From assembly GCA_947172415.1 (NCBI GenBank), contig OX359201.1:3720001-3784000 (forward strand): 64,000 nucleotides of DNA, in the 5' to 3' direction. This document shows, piece by piece, positions 44,030 to 56,956 of the stretch (position 1 is its first letter; every line of letters starts with the position of its first letter). The DNA comes from Chondrosia reniformis (taxonomy: Eukaryota; Porifera; Demospongiae; Chondrillida; Chondrillidae). Position numbers and translations under genes: made by a program. Under the pieces are notes generated by a model. That model did no database searches. It was given only the letters and a program-made list of their open reading frames with translations, and was not told the DNA's origin.

Positions 44030-44894
44030 TAGGCGAGGCAGAATATGTTGATGAAGGGGTAATTTCTCTATTTATTTATGGTATGACAAGTAGTATATAT
44101 TCTTATTATATTCCCAATTCACATGCATGTGACAGTTAAGGTTAAGCTTTATCTTCATACTTTGTAGTTATACTTCATGGTCCCATGTCATTAAGTTATT
44201 GCATTTGCTCTTGAGTCTTTATTGTAGTTTTGGAATCCTTGCCAGGTTCCAGGGTTTGCGTTCTCCATCATTTTGATGTGATCAGGCTAATGAATGGGTA
44301 TGCAGTATGCGGTTAGCACCTTAACCCCAAAGCTTCTAGGGGTGGTAAATTTATGCTTGAAGTGGTCACCCTCTCACCTGGTAGGTATACGATATAGGCT
44401 GGGAATCTGAGCATGGACACTTCTATAGGCCAGACTCTAGTTATTTCAAGGATGCCTGTTGCTCTCAGGCACAGGGCGTCGTATACATAGGTACATTCAT
44501 ATTGTATGGCCATGCCTAAATAGATCTACAGTCCTTAAAGTATTTGCACCCGGTGCACTTCTCTCATCACATTTGGGAGTATTTTGATAAATAGCATGGC
44601 TGGCTTTAAAGGTAAGGGGTGCACCAGCAATGGCAACTCCTAAAAAACAGTGTCTAGTTTACATACTGCATACCCTGCATGGTCTTCCGCCAGCTCAATG
44701 CATAGATATGCATAGGCTAAAAGGTTTTTCCAACCCTGGTACGTGGCTAGGAAGGTGGAAACAGGTGTGCATTATAGCTTCAAGTTACAGGTCAAGGTAG
44801 GTGTAGGCATTGATAAAGTGGAATACATTAAGTAATAATAATAAGTAAATATCTTACGAAATCGCTAACGTTTTGTAACGCATCACGTGCTGCG
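44030..44894. other. No gene recognised
   Basis: Sequence between the TIR element and the palindrome. No exon or repeat beyond short stretches was identified. Confidence 0.35.
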
Positions 44895-44924
44895 GAACGT
44901 TCCGTACCGTTCCGCATTTTAGTA
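44895..44924 (-). repeat. 30-bp sequence shared with 36,175-36,204
   Basis: Exact inverse of the sequence next to the GTAAAGTTTCCCC motif at 36.2 kb. It contains the palindrome CGGAACGTTCCG when the flanking base is included. It lies within about 10 bp of the left end of the giant palindrome. Confidence 0.75.
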
Positions 44925-44932
44925 GTGTAAAG

Positions 44933-47900
44933 GGGGTAGCGGGGCCATAGCCACTGCTCCAAAAAGTTCTTGCGTAACTGTAATAGAAAAGTATAGGAGG
45001 GATTGCGTAAGAGTAGAGGAGACGTGCGATGATAGGAATGAATGCATCATCCGACGAAGAATCGGAAGTAGTGGGTTATTATATAATAGTGGAAATTATT
45101 GAAATCAAGGTGTAGCGGTTATGTGTGAAATATTGAGTTATCAGGCCGCAATATCTGGTAGAGGCGGGGATTATTCGCCCTCAATTGAATTCTTTAGCAG
45201 CTGAGTTAGTATAGCTTTGTCTAAATATGGAAGGAGATGACCACTGATTGACCTTGCGTACGAGGTGGTGTTTACGGAATGAATTCAGCAGGGTAATGGG
45301 AGGGCTAGTGTATAGAAGAGGGATGTGGATTTGTAGAGTGTAACCGATGGATTGCAGGAGTGTAAGTTTGTAGTTGTCTAGCTAGGTAGAGAAGATGTGA
45401 TTGGGTAAAGGAAAGTGTAGTTTGCTAGACATATGGAGAGAGGAGTGGTATAAGAGGAGAGGGGAGGTAAAGAGCGATGCTAGTATAATTACTAGTAGTT
45501 CTAGTATAAGTAGGCCAGTATAATGCAGACATACATTATGTAAGTATGTAGTGTGTAGGGTTTGTGAACTACAGACTACAGAGAAACTGATTAGCAGTTT
45601 TGGACTCCAGTTGGGTACATATATACATATGCATATGTACAGTATGAGTATAGGATGATTGGGTTGTGGTTCTATTGGTGTAAAATATTTGGTAAGATTA
45701 ATGCAAACAAACATGTTTACCTGGAAACATTATGGTCTAAAACTATGAAATATACAATGAAGTTTCAAACAAACATATTTACCTGGCAACATTGTGGTCT
45801 AAATCAATGAAATATACAATGAAGTTTCAATGACACTAGCTATTTCACTAGAATCCATTTCACAATTTTATAATGATTTACAGATTTTGGTCTGGATTAT
45901 ATATATATTTACAATAAGTTGTTCAGATAAAAAACATCCATAACTGAAATCATGACATGTAAGGTTTTATGTAAAATCTTACAAATCTCATTGTGTACAT
46001 GTTTCATTGTGTAAATCAATTAGCAAGGATAGATAACTTGTCAACATATGAGGTTCAGTTTAGCTTGGGGGTGTCACAGTGTCTAATGTCCACTGATGGA
46101 CACTGCTGTGATGCTTCTAGTCTAGAGTGAAACTCATTATGTTAGGTCTTCTTAGTTAGAGAAGCCAAACAAGATCAGACAGAAGCTGTGGGACAACACA
46201 ATCCAATGGTAGATGTTTTGTACATATATAAATTTGCAACTGTTTTCAATAAGTGAGATTTAGGTTATATAGATAGGGGTTGTCACAGGGTGACTTGCTT
46301 ACCAAAGGAGACTGTTCTGGTGCTGCTATATTAGTATTTTAGAGTGAAACTTATTGCGTTAGATCTTCCTAGTTTAGGACTGGGTTGGCTATCAGTGTTT
46401 GAATCATTTTGTCAATGGCTGAAATATACACACTAAGGGTAAATTTGAATATGCAGTATTATATGATTAATGATGAAATTGTAAAAAGTTACCATTTGTG
46501 GTTAGAAATATGCCTAGAAGTGCATGGCAAAGTGGACAATAGATGTGTTAGATAAAGTAGGAATAAATTTAAACACACAGCAAATCCTTTGAGGATTTGA
46601 GAGCTGAGTGTGATTAAATCCATCGCTATGTGCATTTATGTAAGCAAAAGAGAATCTAAAGTGGGGTAAGCTTGTTGAACTGTGGTATAGCCTTTAAAAA
46701 GCCTGGTAAGTAATGCATGCTCAGCAGAAACAAAAGTTGTGTGATTATTTGTGGGAAAGGTTTCTGCATGTATATAGTTCCCTAAAGGACAAATACAAAT
46801 CCCAAATCTGGCAAATAGCTGGTGATCTGGTTGACAGTAGCTGCATGGGTCATTTGAATGCATGCACCAGTACATTAGCCTCTTATCAGGACTCTTGTAC
46901 ATCTAACTATAAAATCTATGTACGTATGTATATATATATATATATATATTACAATCAAGTACTACACAGTACAAGTTACAAATTTAAGAGGGCCAAGTGA
47001 CTATACAATATTAAAATTACAATCAAGTACTAGCTACACATGCAGTGCAAGTTACAAATTTAAAGAGATCCAAGTGACCCCTAGGATAATCAGTATTTTA
47101 AACAGTACAAGACTTTAGTCACACTAGTACTGTTGCAGGTTTTGAAATCCTCAACTACTGCATAGAGAGTAGTAGTTGATACAGATCATCCAATTGCAAG
47201 GTAGAACACATGGCCTACCAATTACCTTTTCACACCTTAGTATAGACTGAAGATGATGCATCTGCATGCCATATATCAACAAAGGCTCCAGTATTAAAGG
47301 GGTCTCAGCTAATAACCAGAGCAGATTTGATTTGCCTTGTGAGTGAGCTAAGAACACCGACAGTTGGTTGCATGCATTGGCATAATCAACAGGGTTAGAG
47401 ACCATTTTGTAACTTGTACACAAGGGACATAAAAGGCCAAGGCCTTTATATACGTATGTGATGTCGTGACGTTTTCCTAACGTCACACGATAATCCATTA
47501 AATATGTACCGAGCGACATAAGAGGTGTTGGTGACGCACTAGAGAAACATCATAATACATCACCAGATTGCGCAATCGTAACCTTGCATTCTTCATTATA
47601 TCTTGATTGTTTTGCAACTTTAATTAAGCAAAACTTCGCCAGACGTTTGTCATACACATGTACCATGATATATGCCGGTTTCACAGTGATCTGACAAATT
47701 GATAATTTTTATTAATATAACACATGGTTTGAATATATAAATTTTCCATAGGTTTTCTATAGTCCTATGGCATTTTATATGCAGACTTTGTCTTCCGTTT
47801 TCTAACAAACAGAGGCCTAAATAAGAAATCCCTTAATTTAAAACGAGTTTTATACCCTATACTTTATGATGATATGCCCATTCTGTTGCTAGGTCCTTTC

Positions 47901-50797
47901 CTGGAGTCATATGAATTATTTAATTATATTATATTATATTATTTATTTATTTATTTGGATTACCTTAGTATATTGTAACTTGTACTGTATATAGAAAATG
48001 CAACAATCTAGGTATAATCGCTATAGAATCAGTTGATCTTGTATCTTTGATGTGTAATCTATATATTAGCATTTTATCAACTGGAAAATAGTTTGCAATG
48101 TCGTCGAAGAATGCTGATTGTGCTATGACAAGCTGACTAATTCCTCTAACATATCTTTACAGGGCAGAACTGGCATTGTACCACGGTCCGCAATAGTAGA
48201 TCTTCTATCATACGTACGTAACTGAAATTAGGATTCTTTTGCCTACGCACACCTGTCACCATTATATTATTTACAATAACTTTTTAGATAAAAAAACTTC
48301 CGTATTGAAATGACGTGGCGGTTTATGTAAAATCTTACAAACATTTACACTGCAGCTGGTAATGTAAGCAAATTCTTTTGAAACCATTAAACGACTGGCC
48401 CGATTTGCACATGTTCTCGATATGGATATCTAATATTTACAATAACGTGTTTATGTAAAATCTTACAATTTCACAGTAATATCATAGATCTTATATAAGG
48501 TTACGTAAGTATATAAGATCTATGGTAATAATCTACAGTATTACCTTACAGACTAATTGATAGCTACGTAAGCAAATTCTTTTGAAACCACTAATTACAA
48601 TAACTTGTTTATCTAGACGATAGTCCTGTAAACAACTACTAGTGTAAATGAAAATATTTGTAAGATTTTACATAAACATATACGTAAATGTTTGTAAAAT
48701 GTTACATAAAACACTACGTAAAAGTATTACAAAAGTTTACAGGCTAATTGTATTATGCAACTTCACTGCATACTTAAGGGCATTTCGTATAAAATGTTAA
48801 GGAACTAGGGAATAGGTACCCTTCTTTTGGAAAACGATTTGTGTAGAGACAATAACTTATAGAACATGAGACTAGACCAAACTGTTTGTCGCTTTTTGAA
48901 TTAAGTGATCTCAGTTATATCTTTTCTTTTGGTGAAGCAGTAAAAAAGGTTTCAAAACAAATAAGAAAAAAAGTCAATACATGATATTTTAAATGAAATA
49001 AGAAGTATAGTGATTCCAACCATCACTAGCAAATCTCAGACAAGTAAGAACACAATAAGAGGATCATGTGAAAGGGTAACTATACAGAAATTTAAGTGAG
49101 TTAACCACAAATATCACTTTCGCGTTTGGGTGTACCATCACTTTGGTTATACCGATGCTTCCAAAGATGGAAGTGATGTGTATGGTGAAATTACTTTCGT
49201 TTCTTGCAGTATATAATTTGCTACTTAATTCTGTATGGTTATCCTTGTCACATACATGATCCCTTAGTTGTTGCCTATTCGAGATTTGCTAGTGACTATT
49301 AGAAGCAGTTTCATCCCTATTTGCAATTTCATTTTTTAAATGTTTGCATTTTATGACAGATTGACAAATAATAGGCAATATATAAACATAATATATACAT
49401 GCAACATTTATATCTTCTTTTTCACACACATAGAAGGTATATATCTTTTCAGCACCAAGAATTTTCATTTATAACCGATCACGAAAGTGATTAATTTTGG
49501 AGGCACTTATCTTTTGTATCAACACATGACTTTAAACAAATAGTATTAAAGAAATGTCCACTTAGTATTAATATTGGAGGAATATATAAGTGTAAGGTAA
49601 GTCCAAAAAGTGAAGCAGAGGATTTAGAAAACAATTAAAGTATGACACTTCGTCAATCCTTTATTGAAACCCCACCTGCACAAAAAATGAAACACGAAAT
49701 ATATTGTACTGATCAGCAACAATTATATAAGCAAGTAACACCAGTAGAAATCAGATGATTATGGTATAGCTGAACATTAGAATCAAATTTGAAAGAAATC
49801 TCTTTTTCTAAAAAGGAGATATGGTCAATAACGTCATCGGATTTCATACATTCTTAGCAATATGATGTCCAATTTATTTCATTACAACATGCAGATGGCA
49901 TTTTTTACAATTTCTACTTTTGTTTGTCAACACTTATTCATATCATGTTTGTTTTTTTGTTGTCATCTTCTAGCCAAAACTTCACAAAAGTATATGACTC
50001 AATACCTGCCCATCACTGCTGTAATATTTCCAAAAACTGCACTATCACAACAATACTAAGATATAGGTCAATCCAGCTCATTATAAATTCTATCAGCGCT
50101 ATTGGCGCAGCCCTGCCAAAGTGAGTCTACTATATTGCTCAATACCTGACTGTTATTGCTACAATATTTACACAAATTGCACAATCACAACAATACTTAA
50201 GGCATAGGTCAATCCAGCTCATTATAAATTCTATCGGCGCTATCGGCGCAGCTCTGCCAAAAGTGAGCCTACTATATTGCTCAATACCTGACTGTTATTG
50301 ATACAATATATCTACAAATTGCACAATCACAACAATACCTAATGTATAGGTCAATCCAGCTCATTATGAATTCTATTGGCGCAGCTCTGCCAAAAGAAGC
50401 CTACTATATTGCTCAATACCTGCCTGTTATTGCTACAATATTTACACAAATTGCACAATCACAACAATACTTAAGGCATAGGTCAATCCAGCTCATTATA
50501 AATTCTATCAGCGTTATCGGCGCAGCTCTGCCAAAAGTGAGCCTACTATATTGCTCAATACCTGACTGTTATTGATGCAATATTTCCACAAATTGCGCAA
50601 TCACAACAATACCTAATGTATAGGTCAATCCAGCTCATTATGAATTCTATCGGCGCAGCTCTACCAAAAGGAGCCTACTATATTGCTCAATACCTGCCTG
50701 TTAGTGCTACAATATTTACACAAATTGCACAATCAAAACAAAACTTAAGGCATAGGTCAATCCAGCTCATTATAAATTCTCTCGGTGCTATCGGCGC
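44933..50797 (+). repeat. Giant palindrome, left arm
   Basis: The arm pairs with 50,798-56,957. Matched landmarks: GGCCATAGCCACTGCTCC at 44,952 and its inverse at 56,926; the minus-strand frame 45,382-45,714 and the plus-strand frame 56,056-56,457; the 122-codon frames 47,151-47,519 and 54,367-54,735, whose translations are identical; and 48,000-49,550 with 52,339-53,890, nearly identical by eye. Outer parts have more differences and small indels than inner parts. No gene is recognised in either arm. The frames that look open are mirror images and low in complexity. Confidence 0.9.
46966..47988 (-). mobile_element. TIR element copy in the left arm
   Basis: A 1,023-bp copy with ACAGTACAAGTTACAA at 46,966-46,981 and its inverse at 47,973-47,988. 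A TA microsatellite flanks it on the left. Its partner at 53,898-54,920 has exactly the same length. It was therefore probably in place before the palindrome formed. Confidence 0.75.
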
Positions 50798-51240
50798 AGC
50801 TCTGCGCCAATAGAATTTATAATGAGCTGGATTAACCTATACCTTAAGTATTGTTGTGATTTTGCAATTTGTGTAAATATTGTAGCAATAACAGTCAGGT
50901 ATTGAGCAATATAGTAGGCTCACTTTTGGCAGAGCTGCGCCGATAGCGCCGATAGAATTTATAATGAGCTGGATTGACCTATGCCTTAAGTATTGTTTTT
51001 GTAATTGTACAATCGTGGAAATATTGTAGCAATAACAGGCAGGTATTGAACAATATAGTAGACTCACTTTTGGCAGGGCTGCGCCAATAGCGCTGATAGA
51101 ATTTATAATGAGCTGGATTGATCTATGCCTTAAGTATTGTTGTGATTGTGCAATTTTTGGAAATATTACAGCAGTGATGGGCAGGTATTGAGTCATATAT
51201 TTTTGTGAAGTTTTGGCTTGAAGATGCCAACAAAAAACAA
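49975..51240. repeat. Central tandem array of a 131-142-bp repeat, inverted about 50,797
   Basis: About six direct units (TCAATCCAGCTCATTAT at 50,069, 50,210, 50,352, 50,483, 50,625 and 50,756) meet three inverted units (near 50,826, 50,968 and 51,110). Units alternate slightly in length and share ATTGGCGCAGCTCTGCCAAA and TATTGCTCAATACCTG. The switch point is GGCGCAGCTCTGCGCC at 50,789-50,804. Unequal copy number makes the visible centre differ from the geometric one near 50,600. Confidence 0.85.
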
Positions 51241-51653
51241 ACATGATATGAATAAGTGTTGACAAACACAAGTAGAAATTGTAAAAAATGCCATCTGCAT
51301 GTTGTACTTATGAAATAAATTGGACATCATATTGATAAGAATGAATGAAATCCAATGATGTTATTGACCATATCTCCTTTGTAAAAAAAGAGATTTCTTT
51401 CAGCTATATATAATATGATTCTAATGTTCAGCTATACCATAATCATCTGATTTCTACTGGTGTTACTGGCTTATAATTGTTGCTAATCAGTACAATATAG
51501 TTCGCTTTTCATTTTTTGTGCAGGCGGAGTTTTAATAAAGGATTGACGAAGTGTCATATTTTAATTGTTTTCTAAATCCTCTGCTCTACTTTTTGGACTT
51601 ACCTTACACTTGTATATTCCTCCAATATTAATACTAAGTGGACATTTCTTTAA

Positions 51654-52334
51654 GGTGGCGGGGGCACCTTTTCAATTAAAATCACAGAGATATTTACTGC
51701 CCATATAACTTTTGCAGCGTAGGCAGTAGCGACTTCTTACTTTCTCGACGTTTCCTACTATATCTGAACTAGAAGCAGCAGGAGGGCTGCTACTTCGGCT
51801 ACTTGCGATAGCTGAATATAACGTTTTTGCCGCCGCTCACTATAATCGCATTTATTACGCCTATTTCCTCCATATTTGCGGCTATAATCTAGTGCTTTCG
51901 TTTACACGCGTTACTTGACGTAGCACATGTTCGTACGTGAGAATTTGTAATAATTATCAATGTGATGTCCGCAATGGGTTAATTTCATACACATACATGG
52001 GACAGGAAAGCAGTTCATGTGCTTCCTGGTGGAAATCAGGAAATCGCCCACGTACGAACATGTGCTACGTCAAGTAACGCGTGTAAACGAAAGCACTAGA
52101 TTATAGCCGCAAATATGGAGGAAATAGGCGTAATAAATGCGATTATAGTGAGCGGCGGCAAAAACGTTATATTCAGCTATCGCAAGTAGCCGAAGTAGCA
52201 GCCCTCCTGCTGCTTCTAGTTCAGATATAGTAGGAAACGTCGAGAAAGTAAGAAGTCGCTACTGCCTACGCTGCAAAAGTTATATGGGCAGTAAATATCT
52301 CTGTGATTTTAATTGAAAAGGTGCCCCCGCCACC
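51654..52334. mobile_element. 681-bp foldback element with TTAA target duplication
   Basis: Terminal inverted repeats of 286 bp (51,654-51,939 and 52,049-52,334) enclose a 109-bp loop. The ends read GGTGGCGGGGGCACC. TTAA flanks both sides (51,650-51,653 and 52,335-52,338). The left palindrome arm has the same flanks with a single TTAA (49,546-49,549), an empty site. TTAA duplication is the signature of piggyBac-type transposition; the element has no coding capacity and its family is inferred only from the target site. Confidence 0.85.
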
Positions 52335-53897
52335 TTAATACTATTTGTTTAAAGTCATGTGTTGATACAAAAGATAAGTGGCTCCAAAATTAATCACTTT
52401 CGTGATCGGTTATAAATGAAAATTCTTGGTGCTGAAAAGATATACCTTCTATGTGTGTGAAAAAGAAGATATAAATGTTGCATGTATATATTATGTTTAT
52501 ATATTGCCTATTATTTGTCAGTCTGTCATAAAATGCAAACATTTAAAAAATGAAATTGCAAATAGGGATGAAACTGCTTCTAATAGTCACTAGCAAATCT
52601 CGAATAGGCAACAACTAAGGGATCATGTATGTGACAAGGATAACCATACAGAATTAAGTAGCAAATTATATACTGCAAGAAACGAAAGTAATTTCACCAT
52701 ACACATCACTTCCATCTTTGGAAGCATCGGTATAACCAAAGTGATGGTACACCCAAACGCGAAAGTGATATTTGTGGTTAACTCACTTAAATTTCTGTAT
52801 AGTTACCCTTTCACATGATCCTCTTATTGTGTTCTTACTTGTCTGAGATTTGCTAGTGATGGTTGGAATCACTATACTTCTTATTTCATTTAAAATATCA
52901 TGTATTGACTTTTTTTCTTATTTGTTTTGAAACCTTTTTTACTGCTTCACCAAAAGAAAAGATATAACTGAGATCACTTAATTCAAAAAGCGACAAACAG
53001 TTTGGTCTAGTCTCATGTTCTATAAGTTATTGTCTCTACACAAATCGTTTTCCAAAAGAAGGGTACCTATTCCCTAGTTCCTTAACATTTTATACGAAAT
53101 GCCCTTAAGTATGCAGTGAAGTTGCATAATACAATTAGCCTGTAAACTTTTGTAATACTTTTACGTAGTGTTTTATGTAACATTTTACAAACATTTACGT
53201 ATATGTTTATGTAAAATCTTACAAATATTTTCATTTACACTAGTAGTTGTTTACAGGACTATCGTCTAGATAAACAAGTTATTGTAATTAGTGGTTTCAA
53301 AAGAATTTGCTTACGTAGCTATCAATTAGTCTGTAAGGTAATACTGTAGATTATTACCATAGATCTTATATACTTACGTAACCTTATATAAGATCTATGA
53401 TATTACTGTGAAATTGTAAGATTTTACATAAACACGTTATTGTAAATATTAGATATCCATATCGAGAACATGTGCAAATCGGGCCAGTCGTTTAATGGTT
53501 TCAAAAGAATTTGCTTACATTACCAGCTGCAGTGTAAATGTTTGTAAGATTTTACATAAACCGCCACGTCATTTCAATACGGAAGTTTTTTTATCTAAAC
53601 AAGTTATTGTAAATAATATAATGGTGACAGGTGTGCGTAGGCAAAAGAATCCTAATTTCAGTTACGTACGTATGATAGAAGATCTACTATTGCGGCGGAC
53701 CGTGGTACAATGCCAGTTCTGCCCTGTAAAGATATGTTAGAGGAATTAGTCAGCTTGTCATAGCACAATCAGCATTCTTCGACGACATTGCAAACTATTT
53801 TCCAGTTGATAAAATGCTAATATATAGATTACACATCAAAGATACAAGATCAACTGATTCTATAGCGATTATACCTAGATTATTGCATTTTCTATAT

Positions 53898-54920
53898 ACA
53901 GTACAAGTTACAATATACTAAGGTAATCCAAATAAATAAATAAATAATATAATATAATATAATTAAATAATTCATATGACTCCAGGAAAGGACCTAGCAA
54001 CAGAATGGGCATATCATCATAAAGTATAGGGTATAAAACTCGTTTTAAATTAAGGGATTTCTTATTTAGGCCTCTGTTTGTTAGAAAACGGAAGACAAAG
54101 TCTGCATATAAAATGCCATAGGACTATAGAAAACCTATGGAAAATTTATATATTCAAACCATGTGTTATATTAATAAAAATTATCAATTTGTCAGATCAC
54201 TGTGAAACCGGCATATATCATGGTACATGTGTATGACAAACGTCTGGCGAAGTTTTGCTTAATTAAAGTTGCAAAACAATCAAGATATAATGAAGAATGC
54301 AAGGTTACGATTGCGCAATCTGGTGATGTATTATGATGTTTCTCTAGTGCGTCACCAACACCTCTTATGTCGCTCGGTACATATTTAATGGATTATCGTG
54401 TGACGTTAGGAAAACGTCACGACATCACATACGTATATAAAGGCCTTGGCCTTTTATGTCCCTTGTGTACAAGTTACAAAATGGTCTCTAACCCTGTTGA
54501 TTATGCCAATGCATGCAACCAACTGTCGGTGTTCTTAGCTCACTCACAAGGCAAATCAAATCTGCTCTGGTTATTAGCTGAGACCCCTTTAATACTGGAG
54601 CCTTTGTTGATATATGGCATGCAGATGCATCATCTTCAGTCTATACTAAGGTGTGAAAAGGTAATTGGTAGGCCATGTGTTCTACCTTGCAATTGGATGA
54701 TCTGTATCAACTACTACTCTCTATGCAGTAGTTGAGGATTTCAAAACCTGCAACAGTACTAGTGTGACTAAAGTCTTGTACTGTTTAAAATACTGATTAT
54801 CCTAGGGGTCACTTGGATCTCTTTAAATTTGTAACTTGCACTGCATGTGTAGCTAGTACTTGATTGTAATTTTAATATTGTATAGTCACTTGGCCCTCTT
54901 AAATTTGTAACTTGTACTGT
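53898..54920 (+). mobile_element. TIR element copy in the right arm
   Basis: Mirror copy of 46,966-47,988, bounded by ACAGTACAAGTTACAA at 53,898-53,913 and its inverse at 54,905-54,920. Block A comes first, then block B inverted relative to the 8-kb copy. A TA microsatellite flanks it on the right. Confidence 0.75.
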
Positions 54921-54934
54921 GTAGTACTTGATTG

Positions 54935-54969
<35 letters not shown>

Positions 54970-56956
54970 CGTACATAGATTTTATAGTTAGATGTACAAG
55001 AGCCCTGATAAGAGGCCAATGTACTGGTGCATGCATTCAAATGACCCATGCAGCCATGCAGCTACTGGCAACCATATCACCAACTATTTGCCAGATTTGG
55101 GATTTGTGTTTGTCCTTTAGGGAACTACAATGTAACATGCAGAAACCTTTCCCCCAAATAATCACACAACTTTTGTTTCTGCTGAGCATGCATTACTTAC
55201 CAGGCTTTTTAAAGGCTATACCACAGTTCAACAAGCTTACCCCACTTTAGATTCTCTTTTGCTTACATAAATGCATGTAGCGATGGATTTAATCACACTC
55301 AGCTCTCAAATCCTCAAAGGATTTGCTGTGTGTTTAAATTTATTCCTACTTTGTCTAACACATCCATTGTCCACTTTGCCATGCACTTCTAGGCATATTT
55401 CTAACCACAAATGGTAACTTTTTACAATTTCATCATTAATCATATAATACTGCATATTCAAATTTACCCTTAGTGTGTATATTTCAGCCATTGACAAAAT
55501 GATTCAAATACTGATAGCCAACCCAGTCCTAAACTAGGAAGATCTAACGCAATAAGTTTCACTCTAAAATACTATTATAGGAGCACCAGAACAGTCTCCT
55601 TTGGTAAGCAAGTAACACTGTGACAACCCCCATCTAACCTAAATCTCACTTATTGAAAACAGTTGCAAATTTATATATGTACAAAACATCTACCATTGGA
55701 TTGTGTTGTCCCACAGCTTCTATCTGATCTTGTTTGGCTTCTCTAACTAAGAAGACCTAACATAATGAGTTTCACTCTAGACTAGAAGCATCACAGCAGT
55801 GTCCTTCAGTGGACATTCAACACTGTGACACCCCCAAGCTAAACTGAACCTCATATGTTGACAAGGTATCTAGCCTTGCTACTTGATTTACACAATGAAA
55901 CATGTACACAATGAGATTTGTAAGATTTTACATAAAACCTTACATAATTTCAGTTATGGAGGTTTCTTATCTGAACAACTTATATATATAATCCAGACAA
56001 TAATCTGTAAATCATTATAAAATTGCATGTGAAATGGATTCTTGTGAAATAGCTAGTGTCATTGAAACTTCATTGTATATTTCATAGTTTTAGACCACAA
56101 TGTTGCCAGGTAAACATGTTTGTTTGCATTAATCTTACCAAATATTTTACACCAATAGAACCACAACCCAATCATCCTATACGTATACTGTACATATGCA
56201 TATGCATATGTATATATGTACCCAACTGGAGTCCAAAACTGCTAATCAGTTTGTCTGTAGTCTGTAGTTCACAAACCCTACACACTACGTACTTACATAA
56301 TCATGTATGTCTGCATTATACTGGCCTACTTATACTAGTACTACTAGTAATTATACTAGCATCGCTCTTTACCTCCCCTCTCCTCTTATACCACTCCTCT
56401 CCCCATACGTCTAGCAAACTACACTTTCCTTTACCCAATCACATCTTCTCTACCTAGCTAGACAACTACAAACTTACACCCCTGCAATCCATCGGTTACA
56501 CTCTACAAATCCACATCCCTCTTCTATACACTAGCCCTCCCATTACCCTGCTGAATTCATTCCGTAACCACCACCTCGTACGCATATTCTGATTCGACAT
56601 CAAATCACCGTTTCAAGCCAATGGTCTCAATTAAGATCTTTCAAGGTCAATTAGTGGTCATCTCCTTCCATATTTAGACAAAGCTATACTAACTCAGCTA
56701 CTAAAGAATTCAATTGAGGGCGAATAATCCCCGCCTCTACCAGATATCGCGGCCAGATTACCCAATATTTCACACATAGTCGCTACACCTTGAATTCAAT
56801 AATTTCCACTAACCCACTACTTCCGTTTTTTCGTCGAATGACGCATTCATTCCTATCATCGCACGTCTACTCTACTCTTACGCAATCCTTCATATACCTT
56901 TCTATTACAGTTACGCAAGAACTTTTCGGAGCAGTGGCTATGGCCCCACTACCCAC

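Noticed and set aside
45382-45714. Open frame of 110 codons in the left palindrome arm, with a 133-codon partner at 56,056-56,457
   Set aside because: The translation is biased and low in complexity, the two partners differ in length by indels, and no domain is seen. Conservation is explained by the palindrome itself.
47151-47519. 122-codon frame repeated identically at 54,367-54,735 and in part at 43,411-43,683
   Set aside because: Identity follows from the inverted arms and the shared TIR element. The frame crosses the boundary between repeat blocks A and B, so it is unlikely to be a real gene.
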